64,000 nucleotides of DNA from Salinisphaera sp002433465 (lineage in GTDB: Bacteria; Pseudomonadota; Gammaproteobacteria; Nevskiales; Salinisphaeraceae): positions 1 through 64,000 of the forward strand of contig NZ_APNL01000001.1 of NCBI RefSeq assembly GCF_040361435.1. Direction: 5' to 3'. Shown one piece after another: positions 34,343 to 43,258 of this stretch. The notes beneath the pieces are model-generated. The model had not been told where the DNA came from and ran no database searches. It was given only the letters and a program-made list of their open reading frames with translations. Each line of letters opens with the position of its first letter. Positions within the stretch are counted from its first letter, which is position 1. The position numbers and the translations under genes are program-made.

Positions 34343-35440
34343 ATGATATTGAATGAAGAACAGCAGATGCTCGCGGATCTGGCCGAGCGTATTTTTGCCG
34401 ACAAGGCCAGCGTGGACACGCTGCGCGCCATTCGCGGCGGCAGCCACGGCCAGGATTACGATCACGAGCTCTGGCAGGCGATGGTCGAATCGGGCCTGAC
34501 CGGGATTCTGGTGCCGGAAGACCAGGGCGGTATGGATTTCGGTCTGGTGAGCGCGGGCCTGGTGGCACGTGAAGTTGGCCGCCGCCTGGCCCTGACGCCG
34601 TTTCTGTCGACGGCGGTACTGGGTGCGATCGCGATCGGCCGGGGCGGCAACGCCGACCAGAAAAGCCGTTGGCTGGGTTCGATTGCCAGCGGTGAGCTGA
34701 TAGTGGCGCTGGCGCTCGACGAAAGTGCCAAGCATCGCCCGGAACGCGTGGCCACCGAAGCCCAATCAGCGGGCGACGGCTACACGATCAGCGGTGCCAA
34801 GACGCTCGTGCTCGATGCCGTCAACGCCGACGTGCTGCTGGTAAGCGCGATGCTCGACGGCACGCCGCGCCTGTTCGCAGTCGAAACAGGCGATGCCGGC
34901 GTGGCGACAACGCCGGTGGTGTCGCTGGATACGCGCAGCATGGCCGACGTACGATTCGAAGACGCGAAAGCCGAGCTGCTCGACGGCGATGCGAACGCCT
35001 TGGATGCGGTGCTCGACGCCGGTCGTGCGATTCTGGCCATGGAGCTGGTGGGTCTGGCACGCGCCGTGTTCGAACGCACGCTCACGTATCTGTCCGAGCG
35101 CAAGCAGTTCGGTCAGCGCATCGGTTCGTTTCAGGCGCTCCAGCACCGTGCCGCGCATCTGTCGGTGGATATCGAAATTAGCGAAGCCATGGCCTTCCAG
35201 GCACTGGCAGCGTTCGATGCCGGCGCGGACGATGCCTCGCTGCAAATCCTGGCGGCCAAGGCCCGGGCAGCGGAGACCGCGCGGCTGGCCAGTGCCGAAG
35301 GCGTGCAGATGCATGGCGGCATGGGCATGACCGATGAGTTCGATATCGGCTTTTTCATGAAGCGTGCGCGCGCGGCCAGCGAGCTGTTCGGCGATGCCAA
35401 CTTCTGTACCGAGCGGTTCGCCCGGGCGAAGGGTTACTGA
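34343..35440 (+). CDS. Acyl-CoA dehydrogenase (second of a pair)
   Basis: 365 residues with GAGG upstream of the ATG. The three-domain layout is kept: an N-terminal helical part, a middle beta domain, and a C-terminal block with YLSERKQFGQRIGSFQALQH and GVQMHGGMGMTDEF. The usual FAD-contact SEPxAGSD motif of the first gene is not evident here, so it may be the partner subunit of an alpha2beta2 enzyme, as known for actinobacterial ChsE-type pairs (inference). It ends at a strong stem-loop. Confidence 0.9.
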   Translation: MILNEEQQMLADLAERIFADKASVDTLRAIRGGSHGQDYDHELWQAMVESGLTGILVPEDQGGMDFGLVSAGLVAREVGRRLALTPFLSTAVLGAIAIGRGGNADQKSRWLGSIASGELIVALALDESAKHRPERVATEAQSAGDGYTISGAKTLVLDAVNADVLLVSAMLDGTPRLFAVETGDAGVATTPVVSLDTRSMADVRFEDAKAELLDGDANALDAVLDAGRAILAMELVGLARAVFERTLTYLSERKQFGQRIGSFQALQHRAAHLSVDIEISEAMAFQALAAFDAGADDASLQILAAKARAAETARLASAEGVQMHGGMGMTDEFDIGFFMKRARAASELFGDANFCTERFARAKGY

Positions 35441-35463
35441 GGCAGCGCCTTCGTAACCGCGGC

Positions 35464-35498
35464 AACGAAGCCGCCGGTCTAACGCCGGCGGCTTCGTT
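35464..35498 (+). terminator. Intrinsic terminator after the dehydrogenase pair
   Basis: AACGAAGCCGCCGG (35464-35477) pairs perfectly over 14 bp with CCGGCGGCTTCGTT (35485-35498) around a 7-base loop. A short T-rich stretch (CGTTTAG) follows. It lies 24 bp after the stop of the second dehydrogenase. Confidence 0.75.
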
Positions 35499-35554
35499 CG
35501 TTTAGGGCGACGCCCCGTTCCTTGGCCGGCCCCTTGAAGCCTTTACAGGCCGGT

Positions 35555-35977
35555 TCAGTTGCCGGATTGAATACCGGTGCCCTTGACCCGTTCCATGGTG
35601 CCGTCGGGAAAAACCAGGATCGTCTCGCCGCCCGAGGCCGACGGACCGATTACGCCGCCGCTGGCCAGCGCCTGCATGCCGGCTTCGAACTGTTCGAGCG
35701 TGATGCCGCTGCCCGCGCTCTCACTCGACCCGCCTTCAATGGTCGCAGACGTATCGAAGGAGTCGTAGAGCGCCCCGATCGTATAGTCGGCCTCGGCTTC
35801 ACTGCGGCTGAGCAGGCCGTCGCCGTTACGGTCGAGTTGCCGGAATTTTTCCGATATCTCGATATCGCCGGTGCCATCGGCACGCGCGGCATCGATATCG
35901 GCCGCCGTCGATTCGGCGGCCACGGACGTGCTCGCCAGCAGGGCGAGCGACAGGGTAGTGGCAATTCGGATGAGCAT
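35555..35977 (-). CDS. Secreted EF-hand protein
   Basis: 140 residues from the ATG at 35977, which starts a clear signal peptide (IATTLSLALLASTSVAA). One canonical EF-hand loop, DRNGDGLLSRSE, lies at about residues 48-59, followed by a degenerate second half (ITLEQFEAGM). The mature protein should be periplasmic or extracellular and bind Ca2+. It is on the same strand, 79 bp beyond the lipoprotein trio, but may not share its transcript. Confidence 0.8.
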   Translation of the reverse strand: MLIRIATTLSLALLASTSVAAESTAADIDAARADGTGDIEISEKFRQLDRNGDGLLSRSEAEADYTIGALYDSFDTSATIEGGSSESAGSGITLEQFEAGMQALASGGVIGPSASGGETILVFPDGTMERVKGTGIQSGN

Positions 35978-36055
35978 GGCGTTTGCGTGGTTCAAGCCAG
36001 CCATCAATTTAGCCTGCGGCACGCGGCCATGCCATGGCCGCGTGCAAGTTCGTGA

Positions 36056-36715
36056 CTACTGGCGACGCGGGTCGGTGACGTGTTCGGGGTTGTAAGGCCC
36101 CAGCGGCAGGCCATCGCTCTGGTCGGCCACCATATTGACGTTGGCCATGCGCGAGACCTCGCGGGTGCGATCGGCGCTGGTATCCACGATCTGTTCGACC
36201 ACGGCCACGATCACCGCGGCCAGCAGGCCGCCCTGGTTGTTGTTGGAGCCTTCGATCGCGCGCGCCTTGCCGTCCCAGAGCAGGGTGCCGGTCTGGGTAT
36301 CGATCAGACGCAGCGATACGTCCACCGTGGTATCCGACGACAGCACGTGGAATTTCTGGCCCCAGTCCTCGATCGTGGCATAGAGCACCGCATCGGGGCC
36401 GATCACTTCGTCGATCTTGTTCAGCGGCACCGACTGCATTTCGGCCGGTTCCGACAGCCCGTTTTCCTTCATGAACGCGTCTACGACCGCCACCGGGTAG
36501 ACGTAGTAGCCGGCCTCGGCGAGCGGGCGCGTGACCGTGGACAGATACACATAGGGCGCGTTGACTTCCACCGAGTTATTGATCGGCGGCAGCACCAGGA
36601 TCGAACGCGGCGGGTCGGCGCGATAGGCCGAGTAGTCGTAGCCGGGGGATGTGGCACAGCCGGTCGCCAGAAGCGACGCGGCGATGAGGCCAAGCAGTGC
36701 GAGATAGCGGCGCAT
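36056..36715 (-). CDS. DUF799 (GNA1162-like) lipoprotein
   Basis: 219 residues with a lipobox LLATGC. SILVLPPINNSVEVNAPYVY and AVLYATIEDWGQKF match DUF799, the family of the meningococcal vaccine-candidate lipoprotein GNA1162, whose structure resembles TolB-N-like periplasmic domains. It is the third gene of a tightly packed lipoprotein operon, starting 3 bp after the DUF4810 stop. A role in an envelope-spanning complex with its CsgG-like neighbour is inferred. Confidence 0.88.
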   Translation of the reverse strand: MRRYLALLGLIAASLLATGCATSPGYDYSAYRADPPRSILVLPPINNSVEVNAPYVYLSTVTRPLAEAGYYVYPVAVVDAFMKENGLSEPAEMQSVPLNKIDEVIGPDAVLYATIEDWGQKFHVLSSDTTVDVSLRLIDTQTGTLLWDGKARAIEGSNNNQGGLLAAVIVAVVEQIVDTSADRTREVSRMANVNMVADQSDGLPLGPYNPEHVTDPRRQ

Positions 36716-36718
36716 CGG

Positions 36719-37096
36719 TCAGCTCCCCTTCTGGATACGTTCGATGAACGTGGTCATGAACGCCGAGGATTCGGGGTAGAGCTGGCGCTCGATCGCGAAC
36801 TGTTCTGCCGCGCCGGCTTCGTTGCCCTGCATGTAGTTCATATAGCCCAGCTGGGCATGCACGCCCGGCGGCACCCGTTTGCCTTCGGCTTCACTGCGCT
36901 CGATATCGGCACGCAGCTTTTGTGCCTGCACACCGGGTTCGGCCTCGCCCGGCTTCATGTACATCGCATAAACCAGGTTTTCGTATTCGCCCCAGCGATA
37001 GAGTGGTTCCGGTTGGGTGACACAGCCGACCAGCAGCAGGGCACCTGCAAGCGCTGCGAGGCCGCTGTGACGCACGAATCGTGTATGCCTTTTCAT
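36719..37096 (-). CDS. DUF4810 lipoprotein
   Basis: 125 residues with a lipobox LLVGC. LYRWGEYENLVYAMYMKPGE and VPPGVHAQLGYMNYMQGN are DUF4810 blocks, helical and possibly TPR-like. It starts 2 bp after the stop of the CsgG-like gene, so the two are almost certainly cotranscribed. Function is unknown. The conserved CsgG-DUF4810-DUF799 order suggests that the three proteins work together. Confidence 0.85.
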   Translation of the reverse strand: MKRHTRFVRHSGLAALAGALLLVGCVTQPEPLYRWGEYENLVYAMYMKPGEAEPGVQAQKLRADIERSEAEGKRVPPGVHAQLGYMNYMQGNEAGAAEQFAIERQLYPESSAFMTTFIERIQKGS

Positions 37097-37098
37097 GC

Positions 37099-37785
37099 TT
37101 AGCGAACCGGCGACCAGGCGCCGTTTTCCATGCCCTGGGTCAGGTTGTTGACGGCTTCGGTGATGGCGAAGTTAAGCACCTTGCCGTTGAGCGTGGCGTC
37201 GTAGCCGGCGGTGCCGCCAAAGCCGGCCACCTGGCGGTTGCTCAGTTCGTATTCGCCGGCGCCCTGCACGGAGTAGATGATTTCCGAGGTGGTGACATCG
37301 ACTACGTTGAGCGCGACCTTGGCGTAGGCCACCTGGGTCTTGCCGGCACCGAGAATGCCGAACAGCTGCATGTCGCCGGTGGTGCGACGGCCGAACTCGG
37401 TCACGTCACCGGTGATCGCCACCTGGGCGCCTTTCAGGGTTTGCTGCGTGCCGCTGATCTTGGCCTCCTGGGCGATCTGGGCCATGTTGTCGCGATCGAC
37501 CACGGCAAAGCGGTTGGTCTGCTGCAGATGGGTCTTGAGGATGGTCTTGGCCTGGCTGCCGAGCCGGTCGGTGCCATCGCTGAACAGTCCCTGGCGATAG
37601 GTCGAGCGGTTCTGGAAGTTGCCCACCACCAGAACATAGCGCGGGCCGTTGTAGGCGGTGCCGTAGCTGGCCACCGTTTCCGGCTGGATGCTGCGATGCG
37701 ACTCGGTAGCACAGCCACCCAGCAACAACAGCCCGATGACGAGCACGCCGAATACGCGCGCCCGCGCAGAAAAACGATCAAGCAT
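37099..37785 (-). CDS. CsgG-like lipoprotein
   Basis: 228 residues from the ATG at 37785, with GGGGG 9 bases upstream and a lipobox LLLLGGC. VLVVGNFQNRSTYRQGLF and FAVVDRDNMAQIAQEAKISG match CsgG-family outer-membrane assembly lipoproteins. CsgG itself forms the curli export channel. No curli subunit genes are nearby, so this is a paralogue of a different system. It leads the three-lipoprotein operon. A dispersed repeat ends 72 bp upstream. Confidence 0.87.
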   Translation of the reverse strand: MLDRFSARARVFGVLVIGLLLLGGCATESHRSIQPETVASYGTAYNGPRYVLVVGNFQNRSTYRQGLFSDGTDRLGSQAKTILKTHLQQTNRFAVVDRDNMAQIAQEAKISGTQQTLKGAQVAITGDVTEFGRRTTGDMQLFGILGAGKTQVAYAKVALNVVDVTTSEIIYSVQGAGEYELSNRQVAGFGGTAGYDATLNGKVLNFAITEAVNNLTQGMENGAWSPVR

Positions 37786-37856
37786 GATGTATCCCCCAAG
37801 TGGGTACGCGCGCTGTGTTACGCGGGCGATCCCGATTTGCCGTTTAGCATGCTCCG

Positions 37857-38054
37857 CACAACCTGCCACGGTCGCGGCGGGTGCTTTGCGCGCAATTGAC
37901 AAGCAAGTGAGAGCGTCGCGTGCCCAAGCCAAAAACAAGTTGCACGGTAGCGAACACTGACACCGGTCAAGCGCGCAAAGCATTGGCCGCTCAGCGGTTA
38001 GGCCTCACAGATGCCGCTGCAAGGCGTCTGTGAGACTCGAACGCGAACCGCGAG
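37857..38054 (-). repeat. Dispersed structured repeat, copy A
   Basis: About 198 bp on the minus strand match 46948-47206 on the plus strand over most of their length. Read in element orientation, it opens with TCGCGTTCGAGTC and a hairpin (CTCACAGA/TCTGTGAG with an inner GCC/GGC, 38004-38034). A 99-bp core follows (37883-37981), bounded by GCTTTGCGCGC inverted repeats, and it ends at CAGGTTGTG. The core is about 90% identical between copies. It points towards the CsgG-like gene and ends 72 bp before its start. It could be a MITE-like element, a leader or an RNA. No transposase is present. Confidence 0.8.
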
Positions 38055-38287
38055 AAGTAATGCAGAGCTTCCCCAACAAGCCGGCGATCGTTAAGACGAT
38101 CTCGGCCTGCGCCGCACTATAGAACGTTTGTACCGTACCCCCGCAACCGCGCTACGTGAATTGAGGCCCTACAGGCGTCCGGCCCATATGGAAACAATGG
38201 CTTGCGCGAAGCGTTCGGGGGCGAGCAGCCAAGATGCGCATTCGAACCTGCCGAAGGCGGCCGATAACGCGCATTACCGCGTCGCAG

Positions 38288-39388
38288 TCAGCGCGATCGT
38301 TTGCCGCGCTTGCCGGCGCCGGTCGGCTTTTTTGCACCGCCGGGCGTACGCGTGGCGCGCAGGGCGAGCTGGTCGGCCGCCTGGGCGATCTCGCCGCGCA
38401 GCTTTTCGTAGTTCGCAAATCGAGCGGCGTCGAGCTGGCCGGCGTCGATCGCGGCGCGAACCGCACAGCCGGGCTCGCCCACATGACGGCAATCGCGAAA
38501 GCGACAGTGCGTGGCCAGTGCTTCGATATCGGCAAAGCCGTCCTCGACCAGATCCTCCTCGCCGGTGGGCTTGAGCTCGCGCATGCCGGGCGTGTCGATC
38601 AGACAGGCGCCGGCCGTGAGCGGGATGAGCGCGCGGTGGGTCGTGGTATGCCGGCCGCGCGAATCGCTGGCCCGTACTGCGCCGGTCTTCATGGTCTGAG
38701 TGCCGGTCAGGCCGTTGGTGAGCGTCGACTTGCCGACCCCGGAGCTGCCCACGAGCACGGCCGTGATGCCGGGCGCCAGCCAGCGCTGCAGGGCACCCAC
38801 GCTGGCCGGATCAGTGGCGTCGAGCGTGCACACATCGACGTCCAGAGTCGCCAGCGCTGCCTTTGCGTTTTCCACGGCCCCGGGTTCGCGTGCCTCGGCG
38901 ATATCGGTTTTCGTGAGCACTACCACCGGGCGCGCGCCGCCGCGTACCAGCAGCAGATAGCGTTCGATACGGCGCGGGTTGAAGTCGCCGTCGAGGCTGG
39001 AAACAACGAATACGACATCGATGTTCGCGGCGATGATCTGTTGGCCGTAGTGCTTGCCGGCGCTGCTTCGCTTGATGGTGCTGCGCCGCGGCAGAAGGGC
39101 AACGGCCTGGGCGTGGGTATCGTCGCCGCCGCTCACGAGCAGCCAGTCGCCCACCGCCGGGCGTTGCTCCGAGGGCAGGCGTGGTCGTTGCCAGTCGGGC
39201 AGGGATTCGACCGCATAGCTGTTGTCGATGTCTTCCGCGACGATATAGCCGCTGCGGTGCTGTTCGACCACGCGGGCCGGTCTTGCCGCGGGGTGTTCTG
39301 CCAGCAGGTCGGCCCAGGCGCCGTCTGCGGCCCGGCTTGCAAACGGCCAACCGATACGGCGCAGGGCGTCCACGTCAGCCGGCATCAA
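38288..39388 (-). CDS. rsgA: Ribosome small-subunit-dependent GTPase A
   Basis: 366 residues. It is a circularly permuted GTPase that helps late 30S maturation: OB-fold (about 35-100), then G4 TKTD (159-162), G1 GSSGVGKST (214-222) and G3 DTPG (265-268). A C-terminal zinc site has Cys295, Cys300, His302 and Cys308. The Lys/Arg-rich tail suits rRNA binding. It lies 61 bp upstream of the DUF2058 gene's end on the same strand. Confidence 0.96.
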   Translation of the reverse strand: MMPADVDALRRIGWPFASRAADGAWADLLAEHPAARPARVVEQHRSGYIVAEDIDNSYAVESLPDWQRPRLPSEQRPAVGDWLLVSGGDDTHAQAVALLPRRSTIKRSSAGKHYGQQIIAANIDVVFVVSSLDGDFNPRRIERYLLLVRGGARPVVVLTKTDIAEAREPGAVENAKAALATLDVDVCTLDATDPASVGALQRWLAPGITAVLVGSSGVGKSTLTNGLTGTQTMKTGAVRASDSRGRHTTTHRALIPLTAGACLIDTPGMRELKPTGEEDLVEDGFADIEALATHCRFRDCRHVGEPGCAVRAAIDAGQLDAARFANYEKLRGEIAQAADQLALRATRTPGGAKKPTGAGKRGKRSR

Positions 39389-39449
39389 CAGGCGCCGCCC
39401 AGCGCAGGCGAGGCGGCGTGCCGGCTTGCGATACGCAGCGCGGCCATGG

Positions 39450-40004
39450 CTACCACATCAGATCGTCGGGCACCTGGTAGTCGGCATAGGGATCGTCGGG
39501 GTCGGGCGTGTCATCGGCGGGTGTGGCAAGCCAGATGCGGTTGGGGATTAACGGCTGCAGCCGCTCGGCCACGTCCGCGTTCACCAGCGACGTCTTGCCC
39601 TGGTACCGCACGATTGCCATGCGGCCTGCGGCCAGAGCCTTGCGCTGCGTATCGCTGACCATGAGCCGCTTGATCTTGCCGTTGACGTTGTAGTTGTAGG
39701 CCACGGCCTGGTCGTTGTCGCCTTCGGCTGCGACCCGGTTGCGTTCGATGATCTGCACCGCTTTTTGCTGGCGCTCCTGGGCCTCGCGCTGGGCCTTTCG
39801 CTGTTCGTTCAGGCGCCGGTCGTAGTCGCGCTTGCCGGCTTCCTTGGCCGAAATCTCGCGGGCGAGCTGGTCTTGCTCCTTGGCCTTCTTCGGGTCGCGC
39901 CGGGCGGCCTGCGCTTCGCGGGTCTTGTCGCGGCGGGCCTTCTTGGCCTGCTTGGGCTTGGCCAGACCGGCTTGCAGCAGCTGTTCCTGCAGGGATTTCG
40001 ACAT
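39450..40004 (-). CDS. DUF2058 (YaiL-like) protein
   Basis: 184 residues from the ATG at 40004 (MSKSLQEQLLQAGL), the family-typical start. A highly charged coiled coil (about 20-100, Lys/Arg/Gln/Glu-rich) is followed by AYNYNVNGKIKRLMV and RMAIVRYQGKTSLV. E. coli YaiL was called a nucleoprotein or polynucleotide-associated enzyme, but its activity is not defined. It is probably nucleic-acid-binding and cytosolic. Confidence 0.88.
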   Translation of the reverse strand: MSKSLQEQLLQAGLAKPKQAKKARRDKTREAQAARRDPKKAKEQDQLAREISAKEAGKRDYDRRLNEQRKAQREAQERQQKAVQIIERNRVAAEGDNDQAVAYNYNVNGKIKRLMVSDTQRKALAAGRMAIVRYQGKTSLVNADVAERLQPLIPNRIWLATPADDTPDPDDPYADYQVPDDLMW

Positions 40005-40184
40005 CTTGCGTCTCGATACGAGCATGCGTGGCTATACTCACATTCTATCGAAGCCGGGCGCTGCTGCGCAGCCGTCGGTCAGCCAACCCTGTGTCGTAGC
40101 GATGCGAGTTCGGCCGCGCAAGGCATTTGTGGCAAGCGTCGGATTTGGCGCTACGCTGTCTGTCCGTGCACCGCAGGGGAATCC

Positions 40185-40940
40185 ATGAAAACGTTCGTAT
40201 CGATACTGTCAGCCGCCGCGCTCGCCCTGGCGACCACTGCATGGGCCGCGCCTGAAGGCGAGACGCTGGTGGCCACCGCTGATGGCGACGTCACCCTCTA
40301 TCGCATTCAGCATGCCAGCTTCGTGCTCGACTGGAATGGACAGACGATCTACGTGGATCCGACCCAGGGCGCCGAGGCCTATGCCGGGCTGCCGACCGCG
40401 GATATCGTGCTGCTCACCCATGGCCATGGCGATCACCTGGACCCGCAGACGCTGAACGGGCTGGATCTGCGCCAGGCGATCGTGGTCATGCCACAGGCCG
40501 TGGCCGACGAGGTCGGCGAACGCTACGGCCATGCACAAACGATCATGGACAACGGCGAGAAGGTGCATACCGATGCCGGCGTGGGTATTCATGCAGTGCC
40601 CATGTACAACCTGCCGCCCAGCGCCGACGCCTACCACCCTAAGGGTTGGGGCAACGGCTATGTGCTGACCCTGGCCGACAAGCGCGTTTATATCTCGGGC
40701 GATACGCAGGGCATCGAGGAAATGCGGGACCTGAAGGATATCGACGTGGCCTTCGTCTGCATGAACCTGCCCTACACCATGGACGTCGAAGAGGCAGCGG
40801 ATGCGGTAGCTGACTTTGCGCCGGCCGTGGTCTATCCCTATCACTATCGCGGCCAGGACACCGAGCGTTTTCGCGAGCTGGTCAACCGGCGCGAGCCGGC
40901 GACCGAGGTTCGCCTACGCGACTGGTATAAGCCGCTCTAG
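40185..40940 (+). CDS. Exported MBL-fold metallo-hydrolase
   Basis: 251 residues from the ATG at 40185 with AGGGGA upstream. A signal peptide (SILSAAALALATTAWA) is followed by a metallo-beta-lactamase fold: HGHGDH at 79-84, YISGDTQG and VVYPYHYRG carry the predicted two-metal ligands. It resembles UlaG-like hydrolases, but its export is less usual for that group. The substrate is unknown. It converges on the dCache-GGDEF gene. Confidence 0.88.
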   Translation: MKTFVSILSAAALALATTAWAAPEGETLVATADGDVTLYRIQHASFVLDWNGQTIYVDPTQGAEAYAGLPTADIVLLTHGHGDHLDPQTLNGLDLRQAIVVMPQAVADEVGERYGHAQTIMDNGEKVHTDAGVGIHAVPMYNLPPSADAYHPKGWGNGYVLTLADKRVYISGDTQGIEEMRDLKDIDVAFVCMNLPYTMDVEEAADAVADFAPAVVYPYHYRGQDTERFRELVNRREPATEVRLRDWYKPL

Positions 40941-40963
40941 GGTCTATCTCGCGACGAAAGGCA

Positions 40964-42406
40964 CTAGGCTTTGGCCACCTGATCGCGGCCGTCCCGTTTG
41001 GCGGTATACATCGCCAGATCCGCACGTGCGACGAGCGAGCGAAGCTCTTCGCCCGGCTCGTACTCGGCTGCGCCCACGCTGATCGTGCATTCGATGCTCT
41101 CCTGTCCGGGGCGCACGGCACGGCTGGCTACGGCAGCACGCATGGCGTCGGCCACGTGCAGGGCGTTGGACAAGGTGCAATCGACGAGCAGAATGAGAAA
41201 TTCGTCGCCGCCCCAGCGACACAGCGTATCGGTATCGCGTAGATGCGCTCGGCAGGTATCGGCCAGCGAATAGAGGACGAGGTCGCCGGCCGCATGCCCG
41301 TACGCGTCGTTGATGTGCTTGAAGTGGTCGATATCGATGGCCAGCAGCGACAATGGCGACTGGTTGCGCAGCGCGTTCTTGCGCGCCTGATCGAAGATGG
41401 CCTCGAAAACCCGGCGCGTGGTACAGCCGGTCAAGGGGTCGGTGCCGGCCATCTGTTCCAGGCTCATCTGATAATTGCGCACCGCGAACCAGCCGATCGC
41501 GCCCACCAGGGCGGCAATGGCGATGGCAATGCCGATATTGAGCAGCAACGCACCCAGTACGCGTGCCTCGGCCGAGGACTGGGCCTGCTCGACGATCAGA
41601 TACCAGTCGAATTCCGGAATCAGGCGGCTGTTGACGTACACACGCCGGCCTTGAGCGCTCTCGTAGCTTACCGAGGCGCTGGGCGTGGCGAGGATCGTGG
41701 TGGCGATATGGCTCATGCCAGCGCGTTCACGTAGATTCTCGGCGCCCTCGAAACGCGGGCCACGCAGGGTGACGCGGCCTTCGCGGTCGGTCAGATAGAT
41801 TTCTCGGGCATAGCGGGTCTGATAACTGGCGATCAGCTTGGCAACCGAGTCAACGGACAGCCCGATGCCGGTCACGCCGATGAACCGGTTTTGGTAGTCG
41901 GTTACCCGATAGTTGAGAAAGATGGTCAGGCGGCTTGGATCGGCGGTGTCGGTATCGACATTGATTTCGTAGGGCGTGTTCAGCTCGCGCGTACGAAAGT
42001 ACCAGGCGTCCTGAGGGTCGTCGGCCGAAACCTGCTTGAGAACGCCGTCGGCGTGGTAGTAGTTGCGCGTCTGTTCCGATACGTAGAAGGCCGTGGTCGT
42101 GTCGTACTTGTTCTGGATCTCACGCAGATAGCGCACGATCTTGTCGGGGCCGGCTTCGCCGTCGAGGGTCCAGTCGCGTAGCAGCGTGTCGTGTGCCATG
42201 AGCGACGAAATAAGCACCGAGCGCAGCAGGTCCTGCTCGATTTCGGAATAAATGTTATCGCTGGTCAGCGGCAGCGTTTCCTCGGCGATATGATCGTTGA
42301 CCGAATCGCTGGCCAGAAAATAGCTGATCACGCTGGTTGCGATAAAACCGAATACGAGCGCGCCGGCCAGTGCGACCGCCAGATAGACTTTCTTTTGAGC
42401 CAGCAT
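40964..42406 (-). CDS. dCache-GGDEF membrane diguanylate cyclase
   Basis: 480 residues: a transmembrane helix (about 8-30), a periplasmic double-Cache sensor (about 35-278, with YYHADGVLK and DAWYFRTREL), a second helix (about 284-308) and a GGDEF domain with intact GGDEF at 399-403. dCache domains bind small ligands such as amino acids or carboxylates, so an extracytoplasmic nutrient is likely to set c-di-GMP synthesis. The ATG at 42406 starts directly before the first helix. Confidence 0.93.
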   Translation of the reverse strand: MLAQKKVYLAVALAGALVFGFIATSVISYFLASDSVNDHIAEETLPLTSDNIYSEIEQDLLRSVLISSLMAHDTLLRDWTLDGEAGPDKIVRYLREIQNKYDTTTAFYVSEQTRNYYHADGVLKQVSADDPQDAWYFRTRELNTPYEINVDTDTADPSRLTIFLNYRVTDYQNRFIGVTGIGLSVDSVAKLIASYQTRYAREIYLTDREGRVTLRGPRFEGAENLRERAGMSHIATTILATPSASVSYESAQGRRVYVNSRLIPEFDWYLIVEQAQSSAEARVLGALLLNIGIAIAIAALVGAIGWFAVRNYQMSLEQMAGTDPLTGCTTRRVFEAIFDQARKNALRNQSPLSLLAIDIDHFKHINDAYGHAAGDLVLYSLADTCRAHLRDTDTLCRWGGDEFLILLVDCTLSNALHVADAMRAAVASRAVRPGQESIECTISVGAAEYEPGEELRSLVARADLAMYTAKRDGRDQVAKA

Positions 42407-42630
42407 TGTTCTTTCTGGGAGTAGGGCGGTGGGCCGTGGGCCGCTGAGGCGGTCAGGAGACTTTATCGCCGCATCGGTTCGCCGCGATTAGCTTAATCAG
42501 TTGTTTGCGCCTTGGGTAGCGCGAGACGCTTGTCGGCGTGTCGTGCCTGGCTTATACCGTTGTTATCGGCCCCGCATCACGATGTCTGCATGCGGGATTA
42601 GTAATCATGTTCATGGTTTTGAAGATACCG

Positions 42631-43029
42631 ATGAAAACAGTTGGATTGTCGATCGGACGACGTGTCCGAATGGCCTGTGTTTCGTTCGTTGTAGTGGCTT
42701 TCCTGGCCGCCTGTTCGGGTGCGCCCGATGCCGGTGACGTACAGCCGCTGCTGGAAACACAGGTGCGCGCAAGCCTGGAAAACGCCCAGTCGGCGATGCG
42801 GGCGTTGGGGGGTGAATCCGGCGTCGAGTTCATGCGCGCCATGGGTGCGCCGAATCCGGATGACATCCATATCGAGAACGTCGAGATTCTGGAATCGCGT
42901 GAACTCGAGCACCAAGACTATGAGCTGCAGCTGCGCTACGACATCGTGGCCGGCGACAATCGCAAGGTCGAAACCACGACCGTGCGCGTCAACGAAGGCG
43001 ATAACGGCTGGCGTTTATTGCCCGATTGA
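42631..43029 (+). CDS. Small lipoprotein of unknown function
   Basis: 132 residues from the ATG at 42631. A signal with lipobox FLAAC gives a mature protein of about 98 residues with a mixed alpha/beta pattern (YELQLRYDIVAGDN, VETTTVRVNEGDNGWRLLPD). The C-terminal WRLLP ending is seen in DUF4878-like or NTF2-like secreted proteins, but I cannot assign a family. An upstream start at 42538 is in frame yet would bury the signal. Confidence 0.65.
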   Translation: MKTVGLSIGRRVRMACVSFVVVAFLAACSGAPDAGDVQPLLETQVRASLENAQSAMRALGGESGVEFMRAMGAPNPDDIHIENVEILESRELEHQDYELQLRYDIVAGDNRKVETTTVRVNEGDNGWRLLPD

Positions 43030-43258
43030 TGTCGGCAAACAACCCGCAGAACACGGTTCGCTTCGCCCTCGGGGCTGGCGTCGGCGGGTTGTTTGAAAGA
43101 TGTCAAAAAACCGCCTTACGACAGTCATATAGCGCGCATCGGCGACGCGTACTCTGCATCCGGTGCATGAGCCATAGCGGCTATCTTGCTGAGAACATGG
43201 TACTAATGGGGTGATTTCACTGGCGTTACACTCGTGTGGCGCTTCGATGGAGGCCTCG

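Noticed and set aside
37857..37983. A conserved short peptide frame shared by both repeat copies (QCSLPC, ALTCLSIARKA)
   Set aside because: The frame is open in both copies, but amino-acid changes are as frequent as silent ones and there is no start or ribosome site. DNA or RNA structure explains the conservation better.
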